Shown piece by piece: positions 12,731 to 26,361 of a stretch of DNA of 64,000 nt. Within the stretch, counting starts at the first letter, position 1. Each line of letters opens with the position of its first letter. This DNA is from Adiantum capillus-veneris. Lineage: Eukaryota > Streptophyta > Polypodiopsida > Polypodiales > Pteridaceae. The DNA is taken from the NCBI GenBank assembly GCA_014529385.2, contig CM043969.1:73452676-73516675 (forward strand), written 5' to 3'. A program made the translations under genes and the position numbers. Below the pieces are notes generated by a model that worked only from the letters and a program-made list of their open reading frames with translations, made no database searches and was not told the origin of the DNA.

Positions 12731-14818
12731 TGTGAGGTCCCCACCCCGTCGTATCAAACAACGGATCTGATGGTAAACCTGGTGGCCACTAGATCTATAG
12801 CGGAAGCAAACAAAATGGTTCAGGGTTCAACTAGCGGACGATCTCTCATCACAAGTGAATCGAGTTCGAGCCTACTAGCAATGTGATCTAGCTCCACCTC
12901 GCAGGGGAAGCGTACTTAACTAACTAGCGATCCTAAGACCCACCTTCCAAGAGGAGAGAAACCCCGAGTGCCTTTTTTCCCATGTTTCAGAGGCACGTAC
13001 TCTCGAGGATTCGCCGCTCTAGGGGCAATGAGTAATATCAATATCGAGTAAGCACTATGGGGACAGAGAGTTCCCGACCAATCGGGACCACCCATCTCGT
13101 AGGCATTGGCAACCCGAGCCAAGCCCCCACTTTCCACCCCCACACTCACACTTCCTCGTGTGATCTAATTACTACCACAAAGGTTGTTCAACATAGATAT
13201 TCCTTGTTTAATTCCGAATCACATGGTTCGTTAAAACAACCCTTCAACCAGTATTGCAAACAACACCAAGACAGAATTCTAGTAAAAATTCTACTCAAAC
13301 TTATTCATAAAAGTTCCAATGTTCTGGAGGTACAACATCCCCCCTCCAGCGAGAGTTCACTCCTCCCGTTGTCGCCTAGCTGCCCATACAACTAGGTATG
13401 TCCACCGCATAGAAAGCACGACATGGACATTCCCACCGCTTAACCAGCAGACGTGGGTTCCCACCGCTTAACCAGCAGTCGTGGGTATCCACCGCTTAAC
13501 CAGCAGTCGTGGATTCAAGAGCCCTTAACCAGAAACTCTGCCCCCTGTGATCAGGAGGGGGTTCATGACTAATTCAACATTGGAAATAGAATGAACATGC
13601 CGAGCTAAATTTTCCCTAGCAGACATTCTTTCCTATTGCAAACAGCATTCCCATCAATCATTTCCTTCCTACTTTAGAACTTAATGTACAATGCTTTCAA
13701 TGCCGAGGTTTCCGTCGGATTTCTCCAACATGTTTGGGGATATGAGCATTCCTAACTAGAGTATGCAATGTTAGTTTAAATAACTTGAATAAAAATATGA
13801 TCTACCTCTTCCCCTTCTTCATCGATGGCCCGTGAGATGGCTGGTATTTGTTCCTCCATGGGAGCCTCCCCCTTCCCGTTGACATTGCTCGTTCCTGCCT
13901 CGCGATCGTGGGCACCACCGAAGCGAGTCCTCTTAACCGGGGCCATTTTTCTCACGTGATTAAGAGCTGATAGTCCTCTCGATTCTCTGATCTAATCTAG
14001 CTTCTTGAGGCGAGAATTCGACAGCACCTCCCTCCTTGCTTCTCCTTCAAAAGTTGTGTGTTCCGGCAGCACCTTCGCAGAGTGTGTGTAGGTGTGTGTG
14101 TGTGCACTGTGTGTGTGAGCATATGTGTCTGTGTGTGTGTGTGTAGGCCTTTAAATAGGCTCCTACAGGCTGAAAATCAATTTGTGTTGCTAATTGCATC
14201 TGGATGAGCACTCAGTCCTTGCATGGCAAGTCCAGTTTCCTACCCACCAAGTGTCCAGGTGGCGCAGTAAACTGACTCTCACACTGAGTTGCAGGCTTGG
14301 CAGCTTCCCCAAGACTCCCACAAAGCAAGAGGGCGCCCGCTAGCTGCTAAAGCAGGTCTGGAGTGGGCTGGGACCTGTTCCCACACAGCCTCGGGCCCCC
14401 CCCCGGTGCCTCCCGGACAATTTTGTGAAAAATTGGTTTTAGGCTAAAACGGGCCATACGAGTCGGATTTTGATGCCGTAAATTGCTATACTAAGCTCTA
14501 ACTAAGAGGTACGGTCTGAGTACCTGCCATATTTAGCAGCCCCGCCCCGGGGTCCGAAAATGCATTTTTTTCAAATTCGGGGTACGGGTGCAGATTTTCG
14601 AGACGGTCGAGTCTGGACGGGTCGGGTGACCAAAAAATTACTATTTTTAGAATTTTTTCACAAAAATTATTTTAATTCACATTTTGAAGCTTTATAACAT
14701 TCTAAACATCATGGCACTGACAGAATCTAGAAAACTGCTAAAAATAGTAACTTTTTTTCCATTATGATCATTTCATGGTACAAGGGTGCTCTTTTTGGTT
14801 GGGGTCAGAGACCTTACA
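12731..14818 (-). repeat. 5' LTR of the gag-only element
   Basis: It is 2088 bases long, with the same TGTGAGG start and CCTTACA end as the copy at 9005-11096. Differences are scattered single bases and small indels (for example the TG microsatellite is shorter). By eye the pair is nearly identical. This LTR would carry the promoter, but no TATA box was assigned with confidence. Confidence 0.95.
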
Positions 14819-14823
14819 CTTGG
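14819..14823 (+). repeat. Target-site duplication CTTGG, right copy
   Basis: It matches 9000-9004 exactly and is the first sequence after the LTR's terminal CA. The gypsy reading resumes here. Confidence 0.95.
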
Positions 14824-16611
14824 GGAAAGGTAAGAGAACATGCTGCTTTCATTCTCTTTGACCTTGGTTCTTTGACCCTGGTTCTACTCACAATTTCATA
14901 TACACAGAGTTGGTCACCAAGCTAGGCATCCAAGCCTATGAGATGGGAGATGTCCTACCTGCCGATGGTGGCTTCAAGGGGCAAGAGGACTCAGTCTCTC
15001 CCTGAATTGGGAAATTGAGGCTCCATGTCCAAAGCTATGTGGACAAGGAGGATTTCTTCATCCCTCCTGTCAAGCATGAGGATGTAATCCTAGGGGAACC
15101 ATGGTTTGATCGCATGGCTGCCAATGTTAAATTCCCTGAAAGACAAATCTACTTTAGGTTCAGGGTAAAAGGTATGTACATAGATGCTAAGGAGTTGGGT
15201 AGTACCATACCCATTGTACATAAGCAAGCTTTCAGTAAATCAATAAAGAGCTCTATTTCCGCGTACATGATTTTTGTTAAAGATTCTCAAAATGAACCTA
15301 ATGTTTTAGCAAAAGAAGATATAATCAATCAAAAGGAATTAGAGTTATCCAATTTCCTAAAGGGGTTCCAAGATGTTTTTATTGACGACATCCTTTGTGA
15401 ACTATCTCACAAACGAGGGGATGACAACCATGCAATTGAATTTTTTCCAGGAAGCTCACCGCCTAATGAACCTCCTTATCGTGTTTCTCAAGCTCAATAA
15501 GAGGAGATTATGTAGCAAGTGCATGAGTTTGTTGCGAAAGGCATGGTTAGGCCTAGCTCATCTCCATTTTGTTCACCAACAGTGTTATTAGTGCAAAAGA
15601 AAGATGGGACACATCGTATGCGTGTCGACTATAGAGCACTAAATAGGATCCTTATCAAGAATAGGTTTCCTGTTCCATGAGTAGAAGACCTATTTCATAA
15701 GCTACAGGGGTTGACCTACTTCAGTAGGATTGACCTAAAAAATGGCTACCATCAAATAAAGATAGTTCATCAAGACATTGTAAAGACCGCATTTCGCACT
15801 ACGTTTGGTCTTTACGAGTACATTGTCATGCCTTTTGGCTTGACCAATGCACAAGCCACATTTAACTGCCTGATGAAGAAACTATTCAGGCCTCACCAAA
15901 CCTTTACTGCTGGAGTGTTCTTTGATGATATAATCATCTACTCTAATTCATTAGACAAACACAAGCAACACCTCCAGGTAATATTTCAAGTTTTATGAGA
16001 GAATAAACTTCATATTAATCGAAAGAAAAGTGAGTTTTTCTTACAAAAAAATCAGTATTTAGGTCTTATTATCTCTCAAGATGGCATCCAAATGGATCCA
16101 TCAAAGTTAGAGGTAATAAAAGGATGGCCTAATCCAAGGAATCTGCATGAACTAAGAAGCTTTATAGGTATGTGTGCATACTATAGATGCTTCATAGAAA
16201 AGTTCTCACAAATTGCAAGACCATTACATGACCTAACAAAGAAAAATGTTAGGTATATATGGTCCACTAAGGAGAACAACGCTTTCAAAAAGCTTAAAGA
16301 GAAGCTTATCTCTCAACCTGTGCTTACACTACCGGATCTCTCAAAGCCATTTGGGGTCCAATGCGACGCCTCTGGTGATTGCCTTGGAGCTATTTTTCTA
16401 CAAGAAGGGCACGCCATCACATACCAAAGTCGAAAGCTCGACCCTATTGAGCAAGCTCTAGGGATATATGAAAAGGAATTCTTAGCAGTTCTCGGGAAAT
16501 TCTACATGCTCTAGGTTCATGGAAGCACTATTTATTGGGGACTCCTTTCATTCTACGAACGGATCACCAAAGCCTTAAGTACATCATGATTGGCCAGAAG
16601 ACTAAAATATT
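14824..16611 (+). pseudogene. Family A gypsy pol: protease, RT and part of RNase H, truncated
   Basis: This continues the gag at 7938-9004. The protease start is damaged by a roughly 14-base internal duplication (FDLGSL.. against FDPGSTHNFIS in the copy at 33869). A spacer domain follows (15015-15500, KLRLHVQSYVDKEDFF..). RT is read from about 15595, with RMRVDYRALN, YFSRIDLKNGYHQI, TAFRTTFGLYEYIVMPFGL and the catalytic VFFDDIIIYSNS near 15920-15955. RNase H and its connection domain follow (16092-16514: LVQ CDASGD, ITYQSRKLDPIEQALGIYEKE). In-frame stops occur, for example at about 15678 and 15997, and there are frameshifts. At about 16612 the frame is cut off in RNase H by a fusion to LTR interior, so integrase and chromodomain are absent. 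Confidence 0.9.
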
Positions 16612-17494
16612 CAATGAGAGTTTAATTAATTATTTCGATTACCAAAAGCTCTCACAAAAGGGAAAAGGGGGACACATGTCACAAGACTATCAATTATGCT
16701 TCTAGTTTGTGATTGGCTAAGCTTTGCAGGATCCAATGGGGGAGGCCAGCAAGAGTAATTGGCAAGAGGGGTGGACCAAGAAGAGAGAGAGAGGGCTGCA
16801 TTTTTGACCAGCACATTGCTACACACACACACAACTTATATGTTGAGCAAGAACTCCATCTCCTTCTCCAAGCATTGAGAAGTAGAGGCCTATACCAACA
16901 ACTCTTGGCTATGGAATGCAAATCCAACCAAGATCCAAGCTTCAATGGCATGCTCACCTCCTCTACCATGCTAATTACTAAGCTAAGCTATGCTATTAGA
17001 GTGATTATGTGAGGAGAATACTTCTTTCTCATAAGATACATCTTCTTCTTCTCAATCATCCTCACTCCCTACTAGCTCTCACCATTTTTGAAGGTGAATG
17101 AGGTCTTAGGACTGAGACTAGGGACACTAGGTGTGTTTTTCAAGCATAGTTTAGTGCATGAAGCTTCCATCTTCATTGCACCAACAAGTTTTGTCAAGGA
17201 ACACAAGAATTGTATTGTACAAAAGTCTCCTTTGATGGGAGAAGCTATAATACAAAGCCTTTTTGGAGGGGGGACTAACTCCATGTAAATCCGATCCTCA
17301 AATGTTGTCAATTGTTCTATTTCTCTCTCTTTTCAAGGATTGTCTATGCTAAACTAGCTAGGTGTAAATTGCTATGTTGATTTCTCAATTTAAGTACTCT
17401 CTCTCTATGCTCATTAGGAACTTGTTCTTAATGAAGTGCTCACTATGTTATCAATTTCCGCTACACACAAGTTACTAGTGCATTAAATTTTACA
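16612..17494 (+). mobile_element. Family A gypsy LTR fragment fused to truncated pol
   Basis: From 'caatgagagtttaatt' onward this matches the middle and 3' end of the family A LTR (compare 38266-38800 and 44158-44590). It ends 'cattaaattttaca' at 17494 and no PBS follows. The first 600 or so bases of the LTR and the 3' half of pol have been lost at the junction, which points to a single deletion. It carries a short CA run near 16820 where other copies have long CT tracts. Confidence 0.85.
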
Positions 17495-19640
<2,146 letters not shown>

Positions 19641-19664
19641 GGTGGGATGAAGGAGAGACAAAGT

Positions 19665-20867
19665 TATGCTACCCAAATATGCAGCATACCTTGCTCTATT
19701 TTTTTTTACGAGTACCAAACATTACCGCGGATGTTATCACCAATATTACTACCAATGCTACCCAAATATGCAGCATACCTTGCTCTATTTGTTTTTAAGA
19801 GTGCCAAACATTACCCCGTGGATGTTACTGCCAATATTACCACGTGTTGAATTTTATAAACGTTCAAAAAAGCATTCAAGTTTGCAGGCCTATACACGTT
19901 TCAACCATCTCTCTATTACACACTCACTTTAGTACTCTTTTTAAGCTTTTTATTTTTTAATTTTTAGTTACTTTTCATTCTTATTACATTTTCAAAAATT
20001 ATTTCTTTAGTTTTCTCTTTCACTATTCAAAATTTAGCTTTAGTCTAACCTACTAACTATTCATCTCCTCCGAATGACTTGGAGCAGGAGTGATGGTCCA
20101 AGGACAAACTCCATTTCCCTTGTGCCAAGTGCAAATACACAATCCCTTGTTTGTGGCACATTGTCTTGGATCATGTAGAGAACGAGGGGCTTTGAATCCC
20201 TAAAAGAAGCACTTGAGTTGAAAGGAGCACCATTCCCCTTGCTTGATGATGATCCCCGCTCCCCATTGGTCTCCTATTGGGGGAGGTGGGAGGGCATGCA
20301 AGAATGAAAAACAATATGTGGCATAACTTGCTCTATTTGTTTTTAAGAGTGCCAAACATTACCCCGTAGATGTTACTGCCAATATTACCATGTGTTGAAT
20401 TTTATAAACGTTCAAAAAAGAATTCGAGTTTGCAGGCCTATACACGGTTCACCTCAGCCATCTCTCTATTACACACTCACTTTAGTACTCTTTTTAAGCT
20501 TTTTATTTTTTACTTTTTAGTTACTTTTCATATTTATTACATTTTTAAAAATCTTTAGTTTTTTCTTTCACTATTCAAAATTTACCTTTAGTCTAACCTA
20601 CTAACTATTCATTCCCTCCGAATGACTTGGCGCACGAGTGATGGTCCAAGGACAAACACCATTTCCCTTGTGCCAAGTGCAAATACACAATCCCTTGTTT
20701 GTGGCACATTGTCTTGGATCATCTAGAGAACGAGGGGCTTTGGATCCCTGAAAAAAGCACTCGAGTTGAGGGGAGCACCATTCCCCCCTTGCTTGATGAT
20801 GCTCCCCGCTCCCCATTGGTCTGCTATTGGGGGAGGTGGGAGGGCATGCAAGAATGAAAAACAATAG
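19665..20867 (+). repeat. Tandem duplication, 548-bp period, covering a CACTA transposase start
   Basis: The block starting 'tgctctatttgtttttaagagtgccaaacatta' occurs at 19781 and 20329, and each copy runs on to 'gggaggtgggagggcatgcaagaatgaaaaacaat'. A third, short copy of the first 80 bases lies at 19665-19740. Both long copies carry the coding segment for WSKDKxHFPCAKCKYTIPC, so the 5' end of the TNP2-like gene was duplicated. Confidence 0.9.
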
Positions 20868-21057
20868 CAAGAGCGGGTGAGCAAAGGCATGGTGCCTAGT
20901 GTTTGTGACACTAGCTCTACTTTGATAGCTTCTCCACATGCCTCTCAAGCTCAATTTGAGTTTGAGAATGAACACATGCTTGAAATGGTTGATAAGTTGT
21001 TGGCACATGAAGCTAACATGTGTGAGGAGAATTGTAGAACATGCACTAGATGGGCAC
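20642..21057 (+). pseudogene. CACTA (TNP2-like) transposase, N-terminal part, interrupted
   Basis: The frame from 20642 reads WSKDKHHFPCAKCKYTIPC then HIVLDHLENEGLWIP. This matches the pattern of the transposase-associated zinc-binding domain (C-x2-C...H) at the start of CACTA TNP2 proteins. A stop falls near 20855, and the reading shifts frame into an acidic segment (20877-21057: FEFENEHMLEMVDKLLAHEANM). That second segment reads straight into the target site of the family A gypsy element and resumes beyond it at 44591. The same N-terminal segment also occurs at about 20090-20300 in the upstream duplicate. CACTA transposases cut and paste DNA; this one is split, shifted and dead. Confidence 0.6.
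21053..21057 (+). repeat. Target-site duplication GGCAC, left copy
   Basis: These five bases directly precede the LTR's TGTCATAA start and recur at 44591-44595 after the last LTR base. This proves that the two distant LTR pieces belong to one insertion. Confidence 0.93.
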
Positions 21058-21969
21058 TGTCATAATAACTAATATCTAATTCTCCTAAATGATTTTCTCA
21101 TGTTAAACTGATCATTTAATATGTGGAAGTGCGAGGAGAGAAAAAGCTAGAATATTGGTTAAGCTAGTAGACCGGCCACAATAGGGATCCAAAGGAGGGA
21201 AAATAGGGATCCAAAGGGGGGCCCATCTACAAAAGAGCAATGTGAAAAAATGGGCTTTAAAGACCCTAAGGTTCAGTCCATTAAGACTTCCAAAATGCTA
21301 AGGTTCCAAAATTCAAAGGTTATGTCCAAAGGTCACACTAGGAAAATTGGATGCTTTGTGTGCGCTCAAAAAGTCCTCAAAGAATCCTACATAGGAGGGG
21401 TCAAGCCCTGGAAGTAGGGGATGAGAGAGAAACACACACACACACTCACAAGTTGTTGTACACAAAAGGAATGAGGGACACATGTCAGCTCCCTAGCCCA
21501 GATGACCACAAGGTGTACTCAAATCCTATTGGATGGTCATGGAGGTGACCAATGAGAATTAGGCTAGAGTAAATCTAGTTTAATTAATTTAAAAACACTT
21601 AATAAAAGAACCAATAGGAATTAATCTCTCTAGAAGACTATTGGACAGTCTCCCAAGGGGTCCAATGAGCATTTAGCAGTCCAATGGCTTGCCTGATTCT
21701 TATTGGCTAGGAGACTGGCCAGGAGACAAAGGGGTCCAATGAGAGTTTATTTGTATTAATTAATTACCTAAAGCTCTTACAAAAGGAGAAAGGGGGACAC
21801 ATGTCAGAAGGCTATCACTTATTCTCTTGAAATTCTATAGCCTGGAGAGGTCCAATAGAGTGTGAGTATGAGCAAATATCAAGAGGGGTCGACCAAGAGA
21901 GAGAGGGGGCTGATTTTCTCAAGACATTATTGCATACACACTCACACTATTCCATGTGTGGAGTAGGAA

Positions 21970-22048
<79 letters not shown>

Positions 22049-22714
22049 TCTCAAGCTTTAATGGAAAGCTTATCACCTACTCCAAGCTTGTGAGAAGGGA
22101 GACGTACACCAACAACTCTTGGCTTTGTGATGCAAATCCAACCAAGATCCAAGCTTCAATGTATGCTCATATCCTCTTCCATGCTAATTACTAATATAAG
22201 ATATGCTAATATGAGTGGTTATGTGAGGAAATGTACATCTTTCTCGTAAGACTACTCCTTCTTCCTCTCAATCGACTCTTATACCCCGCTAGGTGTCACC
22301 ATCTTTGTAGGTGAGTGAGGTCTTGGGTCTGAGACCCTGAGGGAATTGATGTTGTGTTTTATAAGTTTTTTGCTTAGTGCTTGAAGTTTCCATTTTCATT
22401 GCACTAGCTAGTATTGAAGGAACACAAAGAACTGTATTGTAAAATGTCTCTCTTGATGCGAGAAACCATAATACTAAGCTTTTTGGAGGGGGGACCGGCT
22501 CCATGTAAATCCGGTCCTCAAATGTTGTCAATAGCTTAATTTCTCTCTCTTTTGAAGTATTGTTCATGCTATCTAACTAGGTGTTATGCTTTTTTGTTGC
22601 TCTGTCAACCCAAGGACTCTTGTTATTTTCATTAGGAATCTATTCTAATGAAATGCTCACTATGTTCATGCTATTTTCTGCTACACACAAGTTACTAGGC
22701 CATTAAAAGTTACA
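21058..22714 (+). repeat. 5' LTR of the family A element, 1657 bp
   Basis: It starts TGTCATAATAAC and ends AAAAGTTACA. It contains a CT microsatellite at 21972-22047 that is longer than that of its 3' partner and nearly absent from the other family copies. A block of inverted words near 22480 ('ggaggggggaccgg') recurs in all copies and is useful for recognising the family. Confidence 0.93.
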
Positions 22715-22715
22715 A

Positions 22716-22727
22716 TGGTATCAGAGC
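22716..22727 (+). promoter_or_regulatory. Primer-binding site of the family A element
   Basis: TGGTATCAGAGC starts one base after the LTR. It is complementary to the 3' end of initiator-Met tRNA, as expected for many plant LTR elements. Confidence 0.96.
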
Positions 22728-23130
22728 ACAAGGTTTCTCTTTTCTTACTCAAGAAGGGAGTTCCTCAAGCTAGCTATAAATGGTTGGCACTATTAATTGC
22801 ATTTGAGTAAGTAGAATAGGGATTTTTCAGCCTTGCAGTGTGCCTGCCTTTGTGCAGATAATGGGGCATCACCGTCGAGAGCTATGGTCTTAATAGTGGA
22901 GTCCTACGGGGCTTGCCTATGGTTAACCACTATTGAGCTATTAGAAGCTTGACAGGAGTTGATGCTATTTTGGTGTTGAACAACCCTCTCTTCTATTCCT
23001 TGCAATTAATGGTATTCAAGCCACGGGTACAATAGCTTGAGTGCTTTTTCTAAAGGGGTAAAGAGGAGTAGCAACTAGGGCTTGAAGTGCCAAAGTACAC
23101 CTAAAAAATCTACACCTAAAAGTTGTTAGG
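22728..23130 (+). other. Leader of the family A element
   Basis: This is the non-coding stretch between PBS and the gag ATG, about 400 bases, with no notable repeat. Confidence 0.75.
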
Positions 23131-24282
23131 ATGGCTGACAATAGTAAAGAGAGTGAAATTAATGTTGATAACTTTGATTTTGCTAGTGAGCATGCTACTA
23201 ATGATGCCCCTATGCTTGTTTACTATCTTGTTTCTAGGCTTCAACAAGTCATGGAAAATCCATTCCTCCAAAGTGAAGTGCAATGGCAGCTTCGTGCTCA
23301 TGGGATTCTCTAAGCTCCCCAACATGACGAGAGAGTACCTAGGAAGCCTCCTTGCAAGACTTCCAAAAGAGGCCTCTCTCCGATTTGGGAAGAAGAAGAG
23401 GATCCATACGAAGGGCTCAAAAATTTGCTTCTTGATGACTCTCCTTTCCAAAGGAGGACTCAAGAGCCCCCACCAAAGGAACAAGAAAGAAGTGAATCTC
23501 CTGCCACCTCGGTGGAGATGGCTCCACGAAGACGGCGGGCTAAACGCTCTCCATCACCTCCAAAACGGAGAAGACCATTGCACACTTCTCCACACCATAA
23601 TTCAAAGAGGGATGACAAAAAGCAAGAGAAGAAAAAGGTGAGAAAGAGGACACCCTCTTCTCCATCTTCTTCATCCTCTTCCTCTTATGAGAGCCATGGT
23701 GTAGAAAAAGAAGATCAAGGCAAGAAAAAGGCGAGAAAGAGGTCACCCTCTTTTCCATCTTCCTCAAATTCTTCATCTTTTGAAGAAAGAGATGGTGCAA
23801 CTTTTGAACCATCAAAAAGAAGAGGCCATAGGAAATCCTATGCCATGTGGAAGAGGTCGTCCAAGCTCAAGAAGTTCAAGGAGGGAGCGAAGAGCATCTC
23901 TTTCCTTATCTACAATGGCACATTTGGTGCTACGGACAAAGTATTAGCCTTTATCCAACAATTTGATGCAGTGTTTGAAGATGAGGGCTTCACGGAGTCC
24001 TCTAAGCTACGCCATGTAGCTATGCACTTTCAAAAGTCCGTCAGGCAATGGTGGTCTAACCTACAGGCCAACGGTGAAGCTCCACGAACATGGAAAGCTT
24101 TAAGAGCTTTTATTATGAAGAAGTTTTTGGCCACCGATGCCAAAGACAAAGTACTCACCGAATGGCAAAGCTTGAATCTCTCTCCCTACGAATCCATTCA
24201 CAAATATGTAGACAAGTTTTGGGACTTACATCTCAAAGCCACTATCTCAAAAGGATGGATTTTGGAGAGCAAAAGCAATAAT
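23131..24282 (+). pseudogene. Family A gypsy gag, interrupted by the TIR element
   Basis: The frame opens at ATG 23131 (MADNSKESEINVDNFDF) and is continuous to the guest's insertion point except for one TAA at 23311-23313. Domains in order: an N-terminal region; a basic Ser/Arg/Pro tract (about residues 130-235; RRRRAKRSPSPPKRRR and repeated RKRxPSxPSSSS units); and a retrotransposon gag capsid domain (FLIYNGTFGATDKVLAF, VRQWWSNLQANGEAPRTW, KYVDKFWDLHLKATI). The gag continues at 33452 with the zinc knuckle. The RS-rich tract resembles arginine/serine splicing-factor domains in composition, unusual for a gag; I read it as nucleic-acid binding. This is the best-preserved gag in the window and the reference for the copy at 7938. 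Confidence 0.9.
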
Positions 24283-24325
24283 CACTAGGAAGGGAATGGG
24301 GTGTAAGTGGGCCTCTTTATTTGCC
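24283..24325 (+). repeat. Left terminal inverted repeat of the 9.2-kb element
   Basis: It starts at CACTAGGAAGGG and pairs with 33409-33451. The next 60 bases are not inverted-repeated. Confidence 0.85.
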
Positions 24326-26040
24326 ATGGTATTAAAAAGGAGAGTATGGAAGGGAAAAATGGGTGGATGCCATGTGGACTGAAATGGTGGGTATGGAAGG
24401 GCCTAAAAGTAAGTGGTCAAACTTGTACTCTTTTATAAAATACAAAGAGAAAATCTCTTCTAAATTAAAAAAATGAACTTTTCTCTAAATAGTTTTGTAA
24501 AAATCAATACTTTCGCTCTCTAGTGGCTGTCAGTTTCTCCCCCCCTCTCTCCTAAAAAGGGGTCCCTCCAAAAGTGTGCTGATCATTCCCTCCCTCTCTC
24601 TCTCTACTGTACCATCTCTCACTTCTCTTCACTTCACTTTGCAAGAGTTGTTTCTCTTTCCTTCCTTTCAGTTTTCCCTTCCCCCAAAAGCTCTGCAGCA
24701 AAAGTTTGAACCTCCTTTTCCTCCTCAAGCTTACAGCATTCTCCTCAAGCTGAAGTTCTCCATTTCTCCATGAGCCTCACTAAACACATATACCTAAAGC
24801 TAAAGATCTGCAGCATATCCTTCTGCTAGATCATCCCTCTTTCTTTCCTCAACAGGTTTCCTGCTCCTTCTGCATTGTGCTCTCTAGAGAGGATCTACTT
24901 TCCTCTCAAGATTTGCAACATTATCTTCCCCTATTAAGCCAACAAGAAGGTGGAGCAGTATAGAAGTAAGTGGAATCGTTCGTCTGATGTACCATCAAGA
25001 ATCTTGCTCTATACAACTGAGAACATGGATGTGTAATCTCTAATCATAAGTGTTTGTCTGCAGGCTGTGCCACTATTCTCCATGATGGAATCATCAGGTA
25101 CTCAACGACCTAGGAGTGTCATTGACTCCATTTCATGCAGCAATGTACAAGACGACAGTGGATGTTGGGTGACGATGGAGTTCAAACAATTGATGTGGGT
25201 GACCATGCAACCTAGCTCAAGAGGTGCACACAAGGTCTCAAGGAGACACATGGCTTCTCAAGCACACCATTGGAAGGGAAGGATCATGGAGTTCAAGCAA
25301 ACCCATGACGGCAAGCGCCTTTCGAAGGTGCAACGTATGTATGTTTCTTCACAAATGAAGCTAGAGACAACAATGGCTCCATTGAGGTTTCCTGCAAATT
25401 GTAATTTCACTCCTCTGTCAAGTTTTTAGATTGTATATTTTGTATTTCTGCTGTATATATTACTTTGATGTCTATAAGGCTTTCATTACTTGTTCATGTT
25501 TACAGATGTGTTCCCATCCGATTTTGTAGAGTGGGAGCCAATAGAGTCCTTCACATGAACTTTTGAGTCCATCCACGTTGACCTTGACAAGCTGCTCTAT
25601 GCTGGTTGTCTATCCGCGGAGCTTGTCGCACCGGAATTTTTTTTTATAACCATACTTATGTAACGCCTAGGAAAACTGAGTATGGTAATCTTTCTTCGGT
25701 TCATCCACCAACCTTGCAGAGTATGGAATGGCCTAAGCTTGATAGTGCCTTGATCACAACAACCAAAAGGAGAATCAAGGCGGATGTGCATTCAACAATG
25801 AAGTGCACTTATGGTTCCCATAAAGCTTCTCTAACTTGGTTTATGTCCCTTCATGTGTTCCTGTTTATCTTTTGACTGCAGAGTGTTCACAGGACACCAA
25901 CAATGTGGACTTGTAAAGGGGGAAGTGCGATCAACAGTTTCCTTGCAGTTGGATGGGAGACTAAGGTGGTCAACCACCAGGGAGATACAATCAAGTGCTC
26001 TGTAGTTGCTGAGAATGTGGCGTGAAGATGCCATATTGCA
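24326..26040 (+). other. Left arm of the 9.2-kb element, possible exons unresolved
   Basis: Small open frames at 25067-25429 and 25606-25875 show no recognisable domain. The interval may hold exons of the gene that continues at 26050: sequence such as 'tttgactgcag' near 25875 and 'tgtttgtctgcag' near 25063 looks like 3' splice sites. This is an inference from splice-like words only. Confidence 0.35.
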
Positions 26041-26049
26041 AAGCAAAGC

Positions 26050-26361
26050 TTGTCAATTGTCTTTCCCAACAGAAGATGGAAGCTGACGAATGGAGAATGG
26101 GAGGCACTAGACTCTGATGTTGCTCCTAGAGAATCAATTGATCTGCAAATATGCCTCCACGATAATGCAATACACAACATCTCGATGAATAACGATTGGA
26201 ATCTCAATCACCTTCGTGAGTATCTTAATCTTAGATATACCTTACCCAATCAATATGTTTTTGTAATCAATGAAAAGGTTGTTCGTTCCAGAAAAGAGAA
26301 GATCTTTCTGTGTGAAACCACTGGTTTTACGCAATGTATTAATGTAAAAGCTTGTAACTGA
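26050..26361 (+). CDS. Unrecognised ORF, possible ubiquitin-fold C-terminus
   Basis: 103 residues. The second half (DLQICLHDNA...LRYTLPNQYVFVINEKVV.KEKIFLCE) has the alternating pattern of a small beta-grasp fold, in which a polar strand pair is followed by 'LREYLNLRYTLP' and a hydrophobic strand. This is only a resemblance and no family is claimed. It follows a 'ttgactgcag' splice-like site by 170 bases, so it could be the last exon of a longer gene whose other exons lie upstream. Frame integrity to a TGA at 26359 supports real coding. The neighbouring plus-strand block at 27045 is probably a separate gene of the same element. Confidence 0.4.
   Translation: MSIVFPNRRWKLTNGEWEALDSDVAPRESIDLQICLHDNAIHNISMNNDWNLNHLREYLNLRYTLPNQYVFVINEKVVRSRKEKIFLCETTGFTQCINVKACN

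Larger units (their letters stand above)
9005..14818 (-). mobile_element. Gag-only LTR retrotransposon (TR-GAG/LARD-like) nested in gypsy
   Basis: This is a complete non-autonomous element of 5.8 kb in minus orientation. It has two LTRs of 2.09 kb, an iMet-type PBS, a purine-rich tract and an interior of only 1.63 kb. The interior encodes a single gag and nothing resembling protease, reverse transcriptase, RNase H or integrase. Such elements (TR-GAG) are thought to be copied in trans by an autonomous relative. The LTRs are very similar, so insertion was fairly recent, later than the gypsy element it splits. A CTTGG duplication flanks it. Confidence 0.93.
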
